Shown here: piece by piece, positions 52,331 to 63,806 of the stretch
How positions within the stretch are numbered: the stretch's first letter is position 1
How the letters are laid out: each line of letters starts with the position of its first letter
NCBI GenBank assembly: GCA_013399015.1
Contig: VWZX01001940.1
Span: forward strand, 602,193 to 666,192
From: Galbula dea
Taxonomy: Eukaryota; Chordata; Aves; Piciformes; Galbulidae
DNA length: 64,000 bases
Reading direction: 5' to 3'
Made by a program: the position numbers and the translations under genes
The notes under the pieces: generated by a model
What the model was told of the DNA's origin: nothing
Seen by the model: only the letters and a program-made list of their open reading frames with translations
The model's database searches: none

Positions 52331-55300
52331 CTTGTTCAGTATCAGCAAAAAATTAGGGATCATTCTGGAGGACAAGGTAAGATTCCTAGCTCCTGGCCAA
52401 AAGTCTGTACAAATTCATACAGTGAAAACTAACTTAGGAGTATCACAGAAGTGCATAGAAGTAAAGGACCTCCTAGCACAATCAGTGTGCAGGCTATGGC
52501 TGCACTTTGCAATGAATACTATGCTACCTCCCTTAATAGATTTACCTTCTGATCAATACTAAAGAATCTGCTTTCTCCAAAAGGCCAGACAGACTAGAAG
52601 GAGAACACGTTTGTGTGTACTCAAAGGTAAAGGAAGCACATGGCGTTTTAGCTGATTAGAAATTACAAGATTAACCCTGGGAGGAAAAGTCCTGTAAGAT
52701 TTATAAAGGGAAAGCACTTCTATAGGCATTTCTGGACCATCTGGTAGAATTTAACAGAAAATTGTGCTTGTATCATAGAATTCCTTGCTAGCACTTTCCA
52801 TTACATCTAGGACTCTTTCTGTCAAGGATTTCTCCATACATTTTGCTGACATTAGGATTCACTGGGTGAAAGAATGAGCTCTGCAGTCATTGTAATGGGC
52901 AAGTTCTCTCCACTCTTCCACTCTATCACCGTAAACAAAGCAGTGACACTAAAAAAGGACATTTTGGGCCACTCACTGACAAGATATTATGCAATTCTGT
53001 TCCTTCTTTAACATACAGAGCAATATGCACTGCACATCAAATATACCTTATAGCTTCTCTGCTGTCCTTTCTACCAGATTCTTCAAGAAAAACTCAAAGG
53101 CAAGGTATTGTCGGACAGCAAACTATTTCAAGTTAACCTGTATTTTCAGTACCTGAAACTCTACTTCTTTTTCCTCTCCTTCAGACTGAAGTCTTTCCCT
53201 CCTGCTCCCTCCTTGAGATCAGTTTCTCATACGAGACCTAGTCTGGCACAGTAGTGCAGTAAAAAAAACATCATGATAGATTCTCCATGACGTAAATTAG
53301 AGTGCTGCGGTCCAAACACATCCCCATCAAGGTCTTCAAATGAAACCTCCCACTGCGATAGAAGTTAATGGATTTCCATCTGTGTGTCTCTTGCTGTTGG
53401 TGGCTATTGTTTAAGTAAATATTGGTTTGTATTACTTTTTTTTATTCAATACATGTTGTTGCCTAGTTAAAAGGAAAGAAAATTGCAGTATTAAAAGACT
53501 AGTATTTTCACTGTCTTGTGATGTAAATTGCTAATTTAAAACCCAAAATATTGTTAAAGTGTCTTTATTTAATAGCAGACGATTGCAAGCTGTAATTTGC
53601 AAGCTGTAGTTGCAGATGGCAATGTTTTTCTCTCTTTTCAGCAGTACAGTACAGTAGTTACTGCAGTGATCTGCAGACAATGACATACCAACTGCAAAAG
53701 AAATGCTCAGGATTAATACAAACTATCAGGATTCCCACAAGGTCTAGCAATGAGGTACCTACAACTAAGGTATGAAATTTAAATGCCAATTAAAATGTTA
53801 AAATCTCTTACCTGTTCTCAAACAACACTTTGCAGTATACTTTTTACCAATTTTGATTGCTAATTATGTTTCTAACACAAAACAACAGCACTTGTTTTCT
53901 TTCCTGATTTTTAATCCCTTTGGATTGAGCACACTTATTTTCAAATTCAGACCTGGAGGCCCAAGTCTAGTTTTGCAACTGACAGCTACCATCTGGACCA
54001 CACTAGCAGAAAGGGTTGTATGTGATCTGGCACATCTCTAGCATACCATTCCACTTTTTGTACATAAGGACATGCTAAAATATCAAGCATGTAGCTTATC
54101 TGGCATGTACTAAACAAAATCTTTGCCTTTTATTTCATTTTGTTAAACAACTCATTAATGTTTATTTTTCAAGGGAAAAACTATTTAACAATGCCTATTT
54201 AACAGCACTGTATGAAACATTTAAATACTGTATTCTATAGTGCCATCTAGGGGATTTAAAACCTGAATTAAAATGCTCATCTGATGAAGAAACAATAAAG
54301 ACTAAGAAATCATGACTGTCAGGGCAATTTCTTATGTATATCTAGTGTTTTGGATTACTTTTGCATGGTACAATAGGAATACTTCAACAAGGTCATGTGT
54401 ATAGTGTCGCATCTGTAGAATCCATAAATAGAAAAAGACGTATTGGGCTATATTTTGCTTTATAGCCTAATAATTCACCAAAGCAATCTTAGAAAAAGTA
54501 TCCCAAATAAAATCAGTGTCATGTTCTGAAACAGGATCTAGAAAAATTTCTAGCCCTAGTTCAGTTACCAGGAAATATATAGGATTTGTGTGTACTAAAG
54601 GTATTTGTAAAAAGATTAAATATGTTATTGTATAAAATTATAGGAAACTGAAGTAAAACAGAAGAGCTACTGGCAGTTACTTCAACACTCAGCCTCATTC
54701 AGTTTCCTGAACCAGATGCAATTACATCTGGATAATAATTTCCAATACATCACTGGGTAAATCATAAAAAATTATTAGTTTTGCAACATAACAATAGCTA
54801 GAAAGATCTATAAGCTCTTCGATCACATTTGAATTCTTTGTTCTTAAAAAACAACTATAAGAAGTTCACACATTAAGCAAGTGTTTGTTCAAAAGGGAAA
54901 TGCAGAGCAAAAATTAGAAACTATAAAAAAGAGAGAACTATGAGCCTACTTTCAATCAGAACACAGAAATCATTCATTAGTTCTTACCAACACATAAAAA
55001 GAAATATCTCCGGATCATCCACAGGCTTCTGCTGCCAAAACATCATTGAAATTGTTGAATAATTTACACAGGTGGAGAACCTGGCTGCACACTCACATGA
55101 TTTTGCATTTTTTCATAGTGCTAGTAACAGACTGGCTTCCAACCTCCAGGACAAGGGACAGCGTCACTACTTTGTTTTTTAATCTCCAGGCCTCACATTT
55201 TTGCATTCTATCTGGAAAACATGCATTAAGCATTTACAATGCAGTTTTGAAAATAATTTGTTTCATAAAAGTAAGTTTTGGAAAACACCTTAAGAGTGTC

Positions 55301-56059
55301 CGAAGACATATATAGAAAGGCTTTAGAGGTGCCTTTTCTTTGGAGCTATCTTAGGCCATTGTGAGCCTTTGATCCTTCGAGTAGCTTCCATATTCATCTG
55401 ACTGGGCCCAGCTCCCCCATTCTCTTACTGCAGATTGTCATATAGATGCATCATCATTTACATCCTTCAGTCACCCTCTCTACATCATAAAAAAATATAT
55501 TCCCCCTTCTCACTTCCCTAGCCCACATTTCTGTATCTTTTTCTCAATATTTTCAGATTGCACCAACCCAGAGCTACACTCTGCACCTTCCAAGGCCTCT
55601 ACCCTTTGCTCCCACTTGGAAGAACAAATCACAAAACTGCCTTGGGCACTTGGAAGTGCATGAGGGAGCATGTAGTGGAGCCAGGCTGTCACTACACAAC
55701 TTCTGATGAGCAATAATTGTAATTTATTGGATTGTTGCCCAATGCAGATCAACAGATATACTGTAACTTAATGAAAGGAAAGGCAGAAGTCTCCAGATGT
55801 TTATTCCTATGGGAGATCATCCTGCTTTCTGTACTTTGTCCATAATGCTCTAAAAGGCATTTATAAGGGATGATTCAGTATCCGGAAGTTTGATTCTGTT
55901 AAGTACTGTTAGATGTGCTGCTGCCTCCCGCAGGTGTTTCTGCCTTCAAGAGCACCTACATACAGAACTCATAAGTCACAAGACCAAACAACTAAGTTCC
56001 TTCTTCAGGCTGACAGAAACAGGAAGTCAGTAGTGCAAGCACACATATGACAAACTTTA
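52331..56059. other. AT-rich non-coding DNA
   Basis: No gene or recognised transposon. There is a 12-bp word TTGCAAGCTGTA duplicated at 53583-53594 and 53597-53608, and a short (CAGTA)3 run at 53642-53656. Confidence 0.58.
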
Positions 56060-56580
56060 TATTCATAAGCACAAACAAATTCATCTCTTGAGTACCAACA
56101 CAGCCCACCTGTTTGTTCAACACTTGCACTTGCATCCTGAGTACCCTCACCTGCCACACAGGTCCTTTACTTGCCAGCTACTCCAGCTTGATGCTCACTA
56201 ACAAACACACACACACTCATCCCTCATGCAGTCCACATTCACAAGTTGCCCTAGGCATACCAGCACAGACTCTCTACCCACCTAATACCCCAGACCCAAG
56301 GCCTGCCTCCTCACTGGCTGGACTAGCTCGAGGTTTGTTAGCAAATACACACACACACGCCCCACACACTGGCTTTGGGGATGATACAGACAGTCCCATA
56401 GCAGCTGGCACTAGGCATACAGGCTGTGACCTACAGCCCCACTCCAGCCACCAATGTAAAGCCCCTCACTTGCAGTGCTCATAGCAGCCCCTCACCCCAG
56501 TACCTGGAAGTTAAAGCACTGTTCCTGCCCTAGCAACTGGAAGTTAAAGACCCCATACCTCCACTCACTCCACTGGGCAG
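56060..56580 (-). repeat. Unclassified GC-richer interspersed repeat, copy B (inverted)
   Basis: The reverse complement aligns with 39590-39977 in the same order of islands, from the GTACCAACACAGCC end (56092-56106) to the CACTCACTCCACTG end (about 56562-56575). It is about 130 bp longer than copy A because of internal duplications. A CTAACAAACACACACAC word (about 56198-56214) recurs as TTAGCAAATACACACAC (56338-56354), and CTGGAAGTTAAAG occurs at 56504-56516 and 56537-56549. A plus-strand frame of 123 codons (56113-56484) lies in it; its H/T/P-rich composition reflects the CA repeats and it is not a gene. Confidence 0.68.
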
Positions 56581-58908
56581 TGATTTCTTATATGTGATTT
56601 CTTGATAGCTCATCAGTTAATGTGAATCCTGAGGTTTGTTTCTTGTCATTTTCTATATGTTTGCTTTGCTAGGTCTGTGCCTTGATATATTGTTTCTGGC
56701 TTCCTTCTTTTCCCTTGGATTCCCTATTGACAAGGTCCCTGATCACATCCACAAATAATCTCACTGGAATAAACGTTCTAGAACTCTCACAGGCTCTCAT
56801 GAATTATTGTGACTGACTAGCTTTTGTTCCCATTACTGCCTCCCTTAACATTAGTGGATCAAGATTGTGTAACTCTATGTTCTTGTTTATGGTTTCCTCC
56901 TTTTCTGATTATCTCCTGGTCCTTGAACAGAGACCCTTAAAGCAGCAGACGCAATCCTGGCACACACCCTTCCAGATTCTGCCACCTTGTGAAAAGGCAT
57001 ATCAGAGATTCTGACTTTCCCATGCTGGCTGAATGTTGCTGACCTACCTGTTTCTTCTCACTTTGTGGAATGGCTTTCATAGTTCATTGTTTACACCGGT
57101 GATGACCATAGATAGGGTAGTGGTAAAGGAATAAGGAAGTATCTTCATTTTTTTTGCAATAAGCACAGAACAACTATGAAGGATATAGCACAAAACCAAT
57201 TGATACATTTGAGATTCTCCAGGGTACAGGACCTGAATGTCTTGAAAACTTCAAATGAAATAAAGTATGAGACAGTGTTGATATAGACAAGGATGCAAAA
57301 TACAGGCTTTACAACAGCAATTATTTTTGAGGATAACAATCTGTTCACATAAAACACCATCTATATTTAAAATAAGAAGTCACAGGAGATCAGGGGAATT
57401 ACAAAGCAATGAGACTTACTGTGGTTTCAAGGAAAGTAATTAAGAGTCTAATTAAGGACAAAACCATACAAAAAAGTAAAGCTTGATGAGGCAAAAAAAC
57501 AGAAAAGCTTCCAGAAAAGGAAAGCACTTTTTCCTACCTTGATATATTTCTTTGAGGCAATGAACACTCAAACAAGATTTTGTGGACCAAATGCGAAGAG
57601 GAACTTTCAGCAAAAGGCAACTAATCCATAGAAAGGGAAACTTATACTTCATACTAGTATAAGGTAATGCACCCAAGCAGTAAGCTGACAGCTTGGATAA
57701 TTAGGTCTTACCATACTCCTCCATAACCAGACTGTGTACCCAGAATCTGATATCCATAATAAAGTAGGAACTTAAGGTATTTCTAAGTGACTTCTTGTAC
57801 TTTGGATGACAAAAATGACAGTTAAGATATCTATAACCGTATATAACAGCTATAACATCCCCATATGGATGGAGTCATGAATTATACATTACAGTTTTAT
57901 TTCTCCTATATGGGTAAAGTGGAGTTAAGTGTCTGGTCTAGTGTCACAATAAGTAAGTGTCATTTTAGGAATAGTGACTGAGTCTCCAGATTAGTGGTAA
58001 AAACTATATTTTTTACTTTTCTTTACAGCTCTATACCAATATTCAAAATATGAGGAGTGAGGCTGGAAACCAACTGGAGCTTCCAGAGTCTTCCCATAGA
58101 AGACTGCAAGAGATTTCACTGGGATTTATCTAGATTGTCTGAGCAGGGAATGCTTTTGAAAGTTGCTAGGGAATAAAAGCAGAACATGATTTTGATGGAT
58201 AATCAAGGGACCGGAACGGTGCAGGCAGTTTAGACAAAACCACTGAATTCTCTGCTCCTGACTACAGGATGTCTAATCCAAAAGATATGCCCAAGGATAT
58301 ACTGTGGTTTAAGAATATCCACGCAACAACCATTTTGAGTTTACTAATTTTTTCAAATAACATTTTCTAACCAGAACTTTCTATCAATAAAATTTCTGAC
58401 AGGCTTAATTTGTATCACCTCAGGGGCAAAGAAAATGTCAGGAACTCACAGATGACACAAGGCATCCCTGCTGAATGGGAAATCTCTTGGAGGTTCACCA
58501 AGGGTAGACTACAGCCCCTTGCTGCTAGGGATAATGGTGCAAAGGAAATGCGGACAGAAGTGCTCTTTTCTATCCTTTCAGTCAAGGGGAAAGACTCAGA
58601 GAGTAATAGACATATATGTCTGAAGAACAGCTGGATGCATACCAGAGTCACCAGTAAGGCTTTGTTTTCTTTCTTCAGAGTGCACTAGGAGACAGATCAC
58701 CTAATACAGAGAGCTTTGAACTAGGAGGTCTAAATTCAGAGGCAAGTTATAAAGTTGTGCATATGGAGAAAGTCTGCATGGGAAAAAGACTGAAAAAAGG
58801 CACACTCCTATTTCATGTGCTTCCTTAGTAACACTTACTGCTTGGGCAAGAAACAAGATGGAGCCAAAGGTTTTTTGGTAGAGGTAAACAATACCACAAG
58901 ATACAACA
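56581..58908. other. AT-rich non-coding DNA
   Basis: No gene supported. The stretch adjoining repeat B (56581-56830) contains an AATAAACGTTCTAGAAC motif but shows no match to the flank of copy A. Frames at 58410-58688 on both strands are short and featureless. Confidence 0.5.
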
Positions 58909-59116
58909 GCAAGAAGCTGCAGCTAAGGAGGTTCAGATTGGACTTTTAAGCAATTTTCACTATGAGAGTAGTGCAGCACTCTCTCCCTAGAGAGTTCTTG
59001 GAGCCTCTATTCTTAGCAGGCAGATGTCTGGCTAAAACGTTGCTGAGCCTACTGGCAATAGTTCTTCACTGAGCTGGAGGAGATTTGACTAGAGGACTTC
59101 TGGCATTCTTTCCAAA
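58909..59116 (+). mobile_element. Old decayed CR1 3' UTR, plus strand
   Basis: Ordered matches to the CR1 3' region: AAGCTGCAGCTAAGGAGGTT then CAGATTGGACTTTTAAGC (58913-58951), then TTTCACTATGAGAGTAGTG (58955-58973), then CCCTAGAGAGTTCTTGGAGC (58985-59004), and a final GGAGGAGATTTGACTAGAGG block (59076-59095) where CR1 has its GGACTAGATGACC motif. The copy is strongly diverged and lacks the terminal octamer tail. The alternative is chance similarity, unlikely because the blocks occur in the right order and spacing. Confidence 0.68.
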
Positions 59117-60344
59117 CAATACTTAGAGGATCCTGTGACATATTTAGTGTGTTTCAGCTGCTAATTTGAACTCAGTTTAAGACAGGACTAGAACTCTTCT
59201 GAAGACAAACTCCTCAAAACTAAAAACGTGAATTTCAGCTTCTCAGCACAGTTTTGCTCCTCAAATCTGCTCTTACTGTGTTGCACTACTTACTAAAACA
59301 GACATTGCCAAAGAAGACAATTTTTAATACCTGTAGGAACTTACAGGCTACAGATACAAACCCAGTATGATTTTCAAGAATTTCAATACCCACCTCTCTT
59401 TCTTCTAATACAAAGCAGAATGCTTCAGAAAAATCCCCTTTAGCATCTACCTGAATCTTCAGGAACCTTTTAAAATTTAGGCCTAAATTCCCTAAGCTCT
59501 TTTGGAAAATCCCAGCCTTTATCCTTTTAGGGATGAAAAGAATGAACTGCACAATTTGAAGTTAAGAAAAAGTAATAACTCATGCACATAGTATCAGCAA
59601 ATTAACTACAAATACGTGCTTAACATTCTTCAAGAGAAAAGCCCTGCAAGAGATAGGACACATCAGAAAGCTTATAAAGCAAGATAACAATTATTTTCAA
59701 TATATTCTTCTAACCTGATTCCAAAGGCCTCAATTTAAATTATTTAATGGTTTTGATCAGGTCACAGTGGTTTTTTTCATAATTCGTTTCGCTGACTAAC
59801 ATAAGAAACCTAATTATCTGTCAATTTTATAAAGTTTGCATTTCATCACATTTTTAATATTATAGAATTAATCATGCAGGAAACTCAAGTGCAGAGACTA
59901 GAATGGATCATATGAAATGAATGATAAAACTAGAAAAAACCCTCAAATATATTTTTTAAGCAAAAAGGCAAGCTAACAAGTCTTCATGTAAAAGCTGTTA
60001 CCAGTTGTGAATGATTTCTTATTTCCACCTAACAGAAAAAAATAAAACTTTTAAAATAATATTTATAAAGCTATGAGAAAAAAAACTAATAATACTTTGG
60101 AGTTTTGCTGTGCTTCTCATCAAGGATCTATGATCCTCCCAACAATTCAATTGTACGAGGTATGCAACTTCTCTACAAGGCACTTGTCAAACAGAACTAG
60201 GTAAACCAGGGTAACAAGAATTCTCATAGCAGAGGCTGCAATAGCTAGTGTCCTGAAAATTAGTGTTCTGTTATACACTGCTGTACTTTTATTTCAAGTA
60301 ATTATTTTGCTACCTCATTCAAGAAAGTTAACCTCTAATTTATC
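59117..60344. other. AT-rich non-coding DNA
   Basis: No gene or recognised element. The 88-codon minus frame at 59286-59552 has no known domain. Confidence 0.6.
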
Positions 60345-60399
60345 TTTAAGATTTGGCACTGTCACCACCAGGGCCCAGGTTCAATTCCCGGTCAGGGAA
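60345..60399 (+). pseudogene. tRNA-Glu-derived sequence, 5'-truncated
   Basis: It is not a functional tRNA. The 5' acceptor strand and most of the D-arm are missing. The anticodon position differs from the CUC/UUC of tRNA-Glu, and the T-stem has at least one mismatch. The 3' acceptor strand ends exactly where a tRNA body would end, without genomic CCA, and the CR1 sequence starts immediately after. Confidence 0.78.
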
Positions 60400-60512
60400 G
60401 CTTTGTTGTGACCTAGTCTAGGGAATCCTGCTCTGGCAGGGGGGTTGGACTAGATAATCTTTCAAGGTCCCTTCCAAACCCTGACATTCTGTTATTCTGT
60501 GTGATTCTGTGA
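60345..60512 (+). mobile_element. tRNA-Glu-like segment fused to a CR1 tail (SINE-like retrocopy)
   Basis: Bases 60345-60399 match the last three quarters of a eukaryotic tRNA-Glu. They cover the end of the D-arm (TTTAAGATTTGGCAC), the anticodon arm region, a near-perfect B box GGTTCAATTCC (60378-60388), the T-arm and the acceptor 3' strand CCCGGTCAGGGAA. The first 18 or so bases with most of the A box are gone. Two bases later a CR1 3' end begins and runs to 60512: GTGACCTAGTCTAGGGAATC, GGGGGGTTGGACTAGATAAT, CCCTTCCAAACC and an ATTCTGTGTGATTCTGTG tail. This head-tail structure is what a CR1-mobilised tRNA SINE looks like. A one-off template-switch chimera is the alternative. Confidence 0.8.
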
Positions 60513-61724
60513 TCTTTTTTTTCCCTTGAGTTTCACCTGAAGTCTGGCAACATCTTTTGGGGAGAAAACATAATAATTATACATGACTTTGAATCATCTA
60601 GTGTCAAACACTTTTAGGTCAAGAACAACCGTGACTGATTTGTGTAGTACACTACAATACATAATAAACTAGAAGCAAAGTATTGACATGTATAAGTAGC
60701 AAGAAACATTTGTAATCATGTTATTAAGACACAAAAAAAGCAGGTTCCATGTTCAACCTGTATTATAGATAACCTTTGTCATGCAATATTCACAGCCCAG
60801 ATTTCCATCATGTTATTAGCAATCTCTCAGCATCACAAGCAATGCTGGCAACTGTTGTCATCTAATCCTTTGATTACAAGTTAGAGTAGGATCAGCAAGA
60901 AAGAATTAGTGAGAAAGTTGCATTTCTCTGAAGTTATCTCCTTAAAAACAACTGATTTAATCCTAACCTTCAGTTTATCAGTGCATAACTTTGTCCTCTG
61001 CAGAAAGGAATTACTTACAGAGTATGATACACAATAGTCTCTATTAATATTTTCATCTTTTGACACATTGCTCTTCCCTGCTGTAATGAGACAATTAAAA
61101 ACGCAACTGTAAATTTGCTGCAGCAGCCCAAACAGTCTGAATGCTGAGAGCCCTGTACTGAGCAGCTAGCTTGGAATTTCTGCCCCTTGGCTTTTCTCCC
61201 CTTGGTGCAAGTCAAGCCACTTGAATAGGTGAAGCAGTCATTATTACAACAGTTCAAAAGAGTACAAAAAAACAACACAGTAAATTAAAGATCTGGAAAC
61301 ACAGTAAGTGATATGTAGAACACTTATTTGCTGAGTTCAGCAACACTTAAAATTAAGTGACTTTTCTTTCACAGGAAGTGTAGTGTTTTGATGTCTGTCT
61401 CATCTCCTGGCAGTCCCCCATATATTTAAATCCTTATGCTAGCCTGTAAGCCAGTTCTCTGCAACATCCTATCTGGCTGGTATTCTCCAAAACACCCCCA
61501 GCTTCTCTCTTTTTGTGCTGCATCAACACAATACTCAGAACTGGCATCATCTAGCTGGCATGATACTGAAGACAACAGCCCTCAGACATGGGACCCCTGC
61601 ACACCATGGTCATTACTGAACTGAATGGGAAGAAGAAAGAAAGTGATCCTAGAGCTAGGGCCAGCTGCAGGCCTGTTATGCTGTACCTTGCTAGGGTTCA
61701 GCTCTTCGATATACAACTGTAAAC
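60513..61724. other. AT-rich non-coding DNA
   Basis: No gene or recognised element. Small frames at 60881-61278 (minus) and 61436-61624 (plus) have no recognised features. Confidence 0.6.
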
Positions 61725-62108
61725 GAATCACAGAATCACAGAATGTTAGGAGTTGGAAGGGACCTCAAAAGATAATCTAGTCCAACCCCCCTGCCACAGC
61801 AGGATTCCCTAAACCAGGTCACGCAGAAGCGCATCCAGACAAGTTTTAAATATCCCCAGAGAAGGAGACTCCACAACCTCTCTGGGCAATGTTCCAGTGC
61901 TCCAACACCCTCACTGGGAAAAAATTTCTTCATGTATTCACACAGAACCTCCTATGCTTCAGCTTACAACCATTGTCCCTTGTCTTGTCACTGGGCTTCA
62001 CTGAGAAGAGACTAACCCCATCCTCCTGACACTCACCCTTCACATATTTAAAAGCATAAATGAGGTCACCCCTTAGTCTCCTCTTCTCCAAGCTCCCTCA
62101 GCCTTTCC
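61725..62108 (-). mobile_element. CR1 LINE, 3' end, minus strand
   Basis: This is the best-preserved CR1 3' end in the window. On the plus strand it begins with the tail as CGAATCACAGAATCACAGAA, then GTTAGGAGTTGGAAGGGACC, CCAACCCCCCTGCCACAGCA and CTCCACAACCTCTCTGGGCA. It continues through CACTGAGAAGAG and GAGGTCACCCCTTAGTCTCC into the end of the ORF2 region. A short deletion lies near 61888 (GGGCAATGTTCC, where relatives have about nine more bases). It belongs with the copies at 9533 and 4746 by sequence and is the longest of them. Confidence 0.95.
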
Positions 62109-62856
62109 ATCCCCTAATCACCTTTGTGACTGGTTATTTCAGAAGTGTTTAACCTGTCTTTCAGTATTCACTGAGTTTGGTACATGCAGAATCCATGGTA
62201 GTTTTTGTCTCTCACTGTTGCTCATCATACCCATTTGACAGGTTCTGCTCACTTAGGAGTCATTATACAGGAAAGAATAAACAATGAAACAAAATGGTCC
62301 ACATCATTTAAGCCGATAGAGAAGATAACAATACATTCTAGGGAACACCAAATAGCTGAGGAAAAAAAAATTCTCAATTGTTCTGAGTTTCAAGCTCTTT
62401 TTCCTTCCATCTATTTTCTGCTATTGCAATATTTTTTTCTGCTAAATTTTGAACTTAGAAGCAGTAGCTGTGTTCCAGAAGTGATTTTCCTTTCATTGTC
62501 TGTTGCCTTTTTTGTTTCTTCTTTCTCGATTTTTGCCCATCTTTTTTTTTTTCACACTCATTCATTGACTCCCTCCTCATATTATCTATTCATTTGGCTT
62601 TTCAATATCCCTCTTCCATACTGTGTCCCCTTTTTATCTTTACAGAGCTACATGCCTGTTAGTCATGCAGAAAAATCTGTCTTCGCTCTAAACCCTTAGA
62701 CACTAAACAGAGGTTTATCCATATAAAACCATAACTGTGTAGACAGGTATGTGATAAACTAGATACTTTTATTTAATTTCCATCTTAGGCAAATGAGATG
62801 CTGTAACTTAATTATATGTTGTGTCTAAAAAAGCAAGATTACCTTACTATACTTAC
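62109..62856. other. Non-coding DNA between two CR1 elements; longest chance open frame
   Basis: The interval between the two CR1 copies contains the longest open frame of the window (164 codons, 62205-62699). Its second half is very rich in Phe, Leu and Ser because the plus strand is pyrimidine-rich at about 62395-62640, including a T-run at 62541-62552. No signal peptide logic, domain or splice structure supports a gene. I see nothing else in the interval. Confidence 0.55.
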
Positions 62857-63655
62857 CTTCCTGTTCAATACATTCATCAATGACCTGGATGAAGGAATAT
62901 AATGTACCCTTAGCAAGTTTGCTGATGACACAAAACTGGGAGTAGTGGCTGACATACCAGAAGGCTGTGCTGCCATCCAGTGTGATCTGGACAGGCCGGA
63001 GAGTTGGGCAGAGAGAAACCTTATGAAATTCAGCAAAGGCAAATGTAGGGTAATGCACCTGGGGAGGAATAACCCCAGGCACCAGTACAGGTTAGGGACT
63101 GACTGAGCTGCTGGAAACATCTCTGTGGAAAAAGATCTGGGAGTCCTGGTGGACAACAGGATGACCATGAGCCAGCAATGTGCCCTTGTGGCCAAGAAGG
63201 CCAATGGTATCCTGTGGTACATCAAGAAAAGTGTGGCCAGCAGGTGGGGGGCAGTTATCCTTTCTATCAACTCTGCCCTACTGAGGCCACATCTGGAGTA
63301 CTGTGTCCAGTTCTGGTCTTCCCTGTTCAAGAAGGACAGGGAACTTCTGGAGAGGGTATAGAAGAGGGCTACAAAAATTATTAGGGGACTTGAACATCTC
63401 TCTTATGGGGAAAGGCTGAGAGAGCTGGGGCTCTTTAGCCTAGAGAAGAAAAGACTGCAGAGGGATCTTATCAATGCTTATAAATACTTAATGGGTGGGT
63501 ATCAGGAGGCTGGAGCAAGACTTTTTTCAGTGGTGCCCAGTGACTGGACCAGGGGTAATGGGCACAGTCTGGAACATAGGAAGCTCCATCTAAACATAAG
63601 GAGGACCTTCTTTACTTTGAGGGTGGTGGAGCACTGAACAGGCTGCCCAGGAAGG
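62857..63655 (+). pseudogene. CR1 ORF2 reverse-transcriptase C-terminal relic
   Basis: The intact enzyme copies CR1 RNA into DNA at the nicked target. Visible in order: FINDLDEG, KFADDTKLG with both catalytic Asp codons kept (62924-62929), a CDLDRPESWAERNLMKFSK block, MHLGRNN, EKDLGVLVDNRMTMSQQC (starts about 63127), LLRPHLEYCVQFWS (about 63281-63322), and then ERLRELGLFSLEKKRLQRDL near 63411-63470. In-frame stops occur at 62900-62902, just upstream of the catalytic box, near 63102, at the end of the LLERV block (about 63359-63361) and again near 63640. The fragment is therefore dead. The minus-strand frame of 163 codons (62839-63330) is its antisense. Confidence 0.93.
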
Positions 63656-63806
63656 TGGTGAATTCTCTGTCTCTAGAGAAATTCAAAATCTGCCTGGATG
63701 CCATGCTGTGCAACATGCTCTAGGGTGAACCTGCTCTGACAGAGGGGGTTGGACTAGATTATCTCCAGAGGTCCTTCCAACCCCTATAATTCAGTGGTCC
63801 TATGGT
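62857..63806 (+). mobile_element. CR1 LINE, reverse-transcriptase C-terminal half to 3' end, plus strand
   Basis: A 5'-truncated CR1 starting inside the reverse transcriptase. It begins in the FINDLDEGI block, passes the catalytic FADD box (62918-62929), runs through the remaining ORF2 and the 3' UTR (GGGGGTTGGACTAGATTATC, GGTCCTTCCAACCCC) and ends at a decayed tail near 63806. At about 950 bp it is the longest recent CR1 here. The subfamily differs from the 61725 copy in its 3' UTR wording. It lies tail-to-head about 750 bp from the minus-strand copy, so the two are separate insertions. Confidence 0.95.

Noticed and set aside
56113..56484. 123-codon plus frame rich in His, Thr and Pro
   Set aside because: Its composition follows from CA-repeat words inside the unclassified repeat copy B.
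60345..60399. Possible functional tRNA-Glu gene
   Set aside because: The 5' quarter and A box are missing, the anticodon region is altered, and the 3' side runs straight into CR1 sequence.
62205..62699. Longest open frame in the window (164 codons, plus)
   Set aside because: It lies between two CR1 copies. Its Phe/Leu/Ser-rich half follows from a pyrimidine-rich strand, and no domain or gene structure is visible.
62839..63330. 163-codon minus frame
   Set aside because: It is the antisense of the plus-strand CR1 reverse-transcriptase relic.
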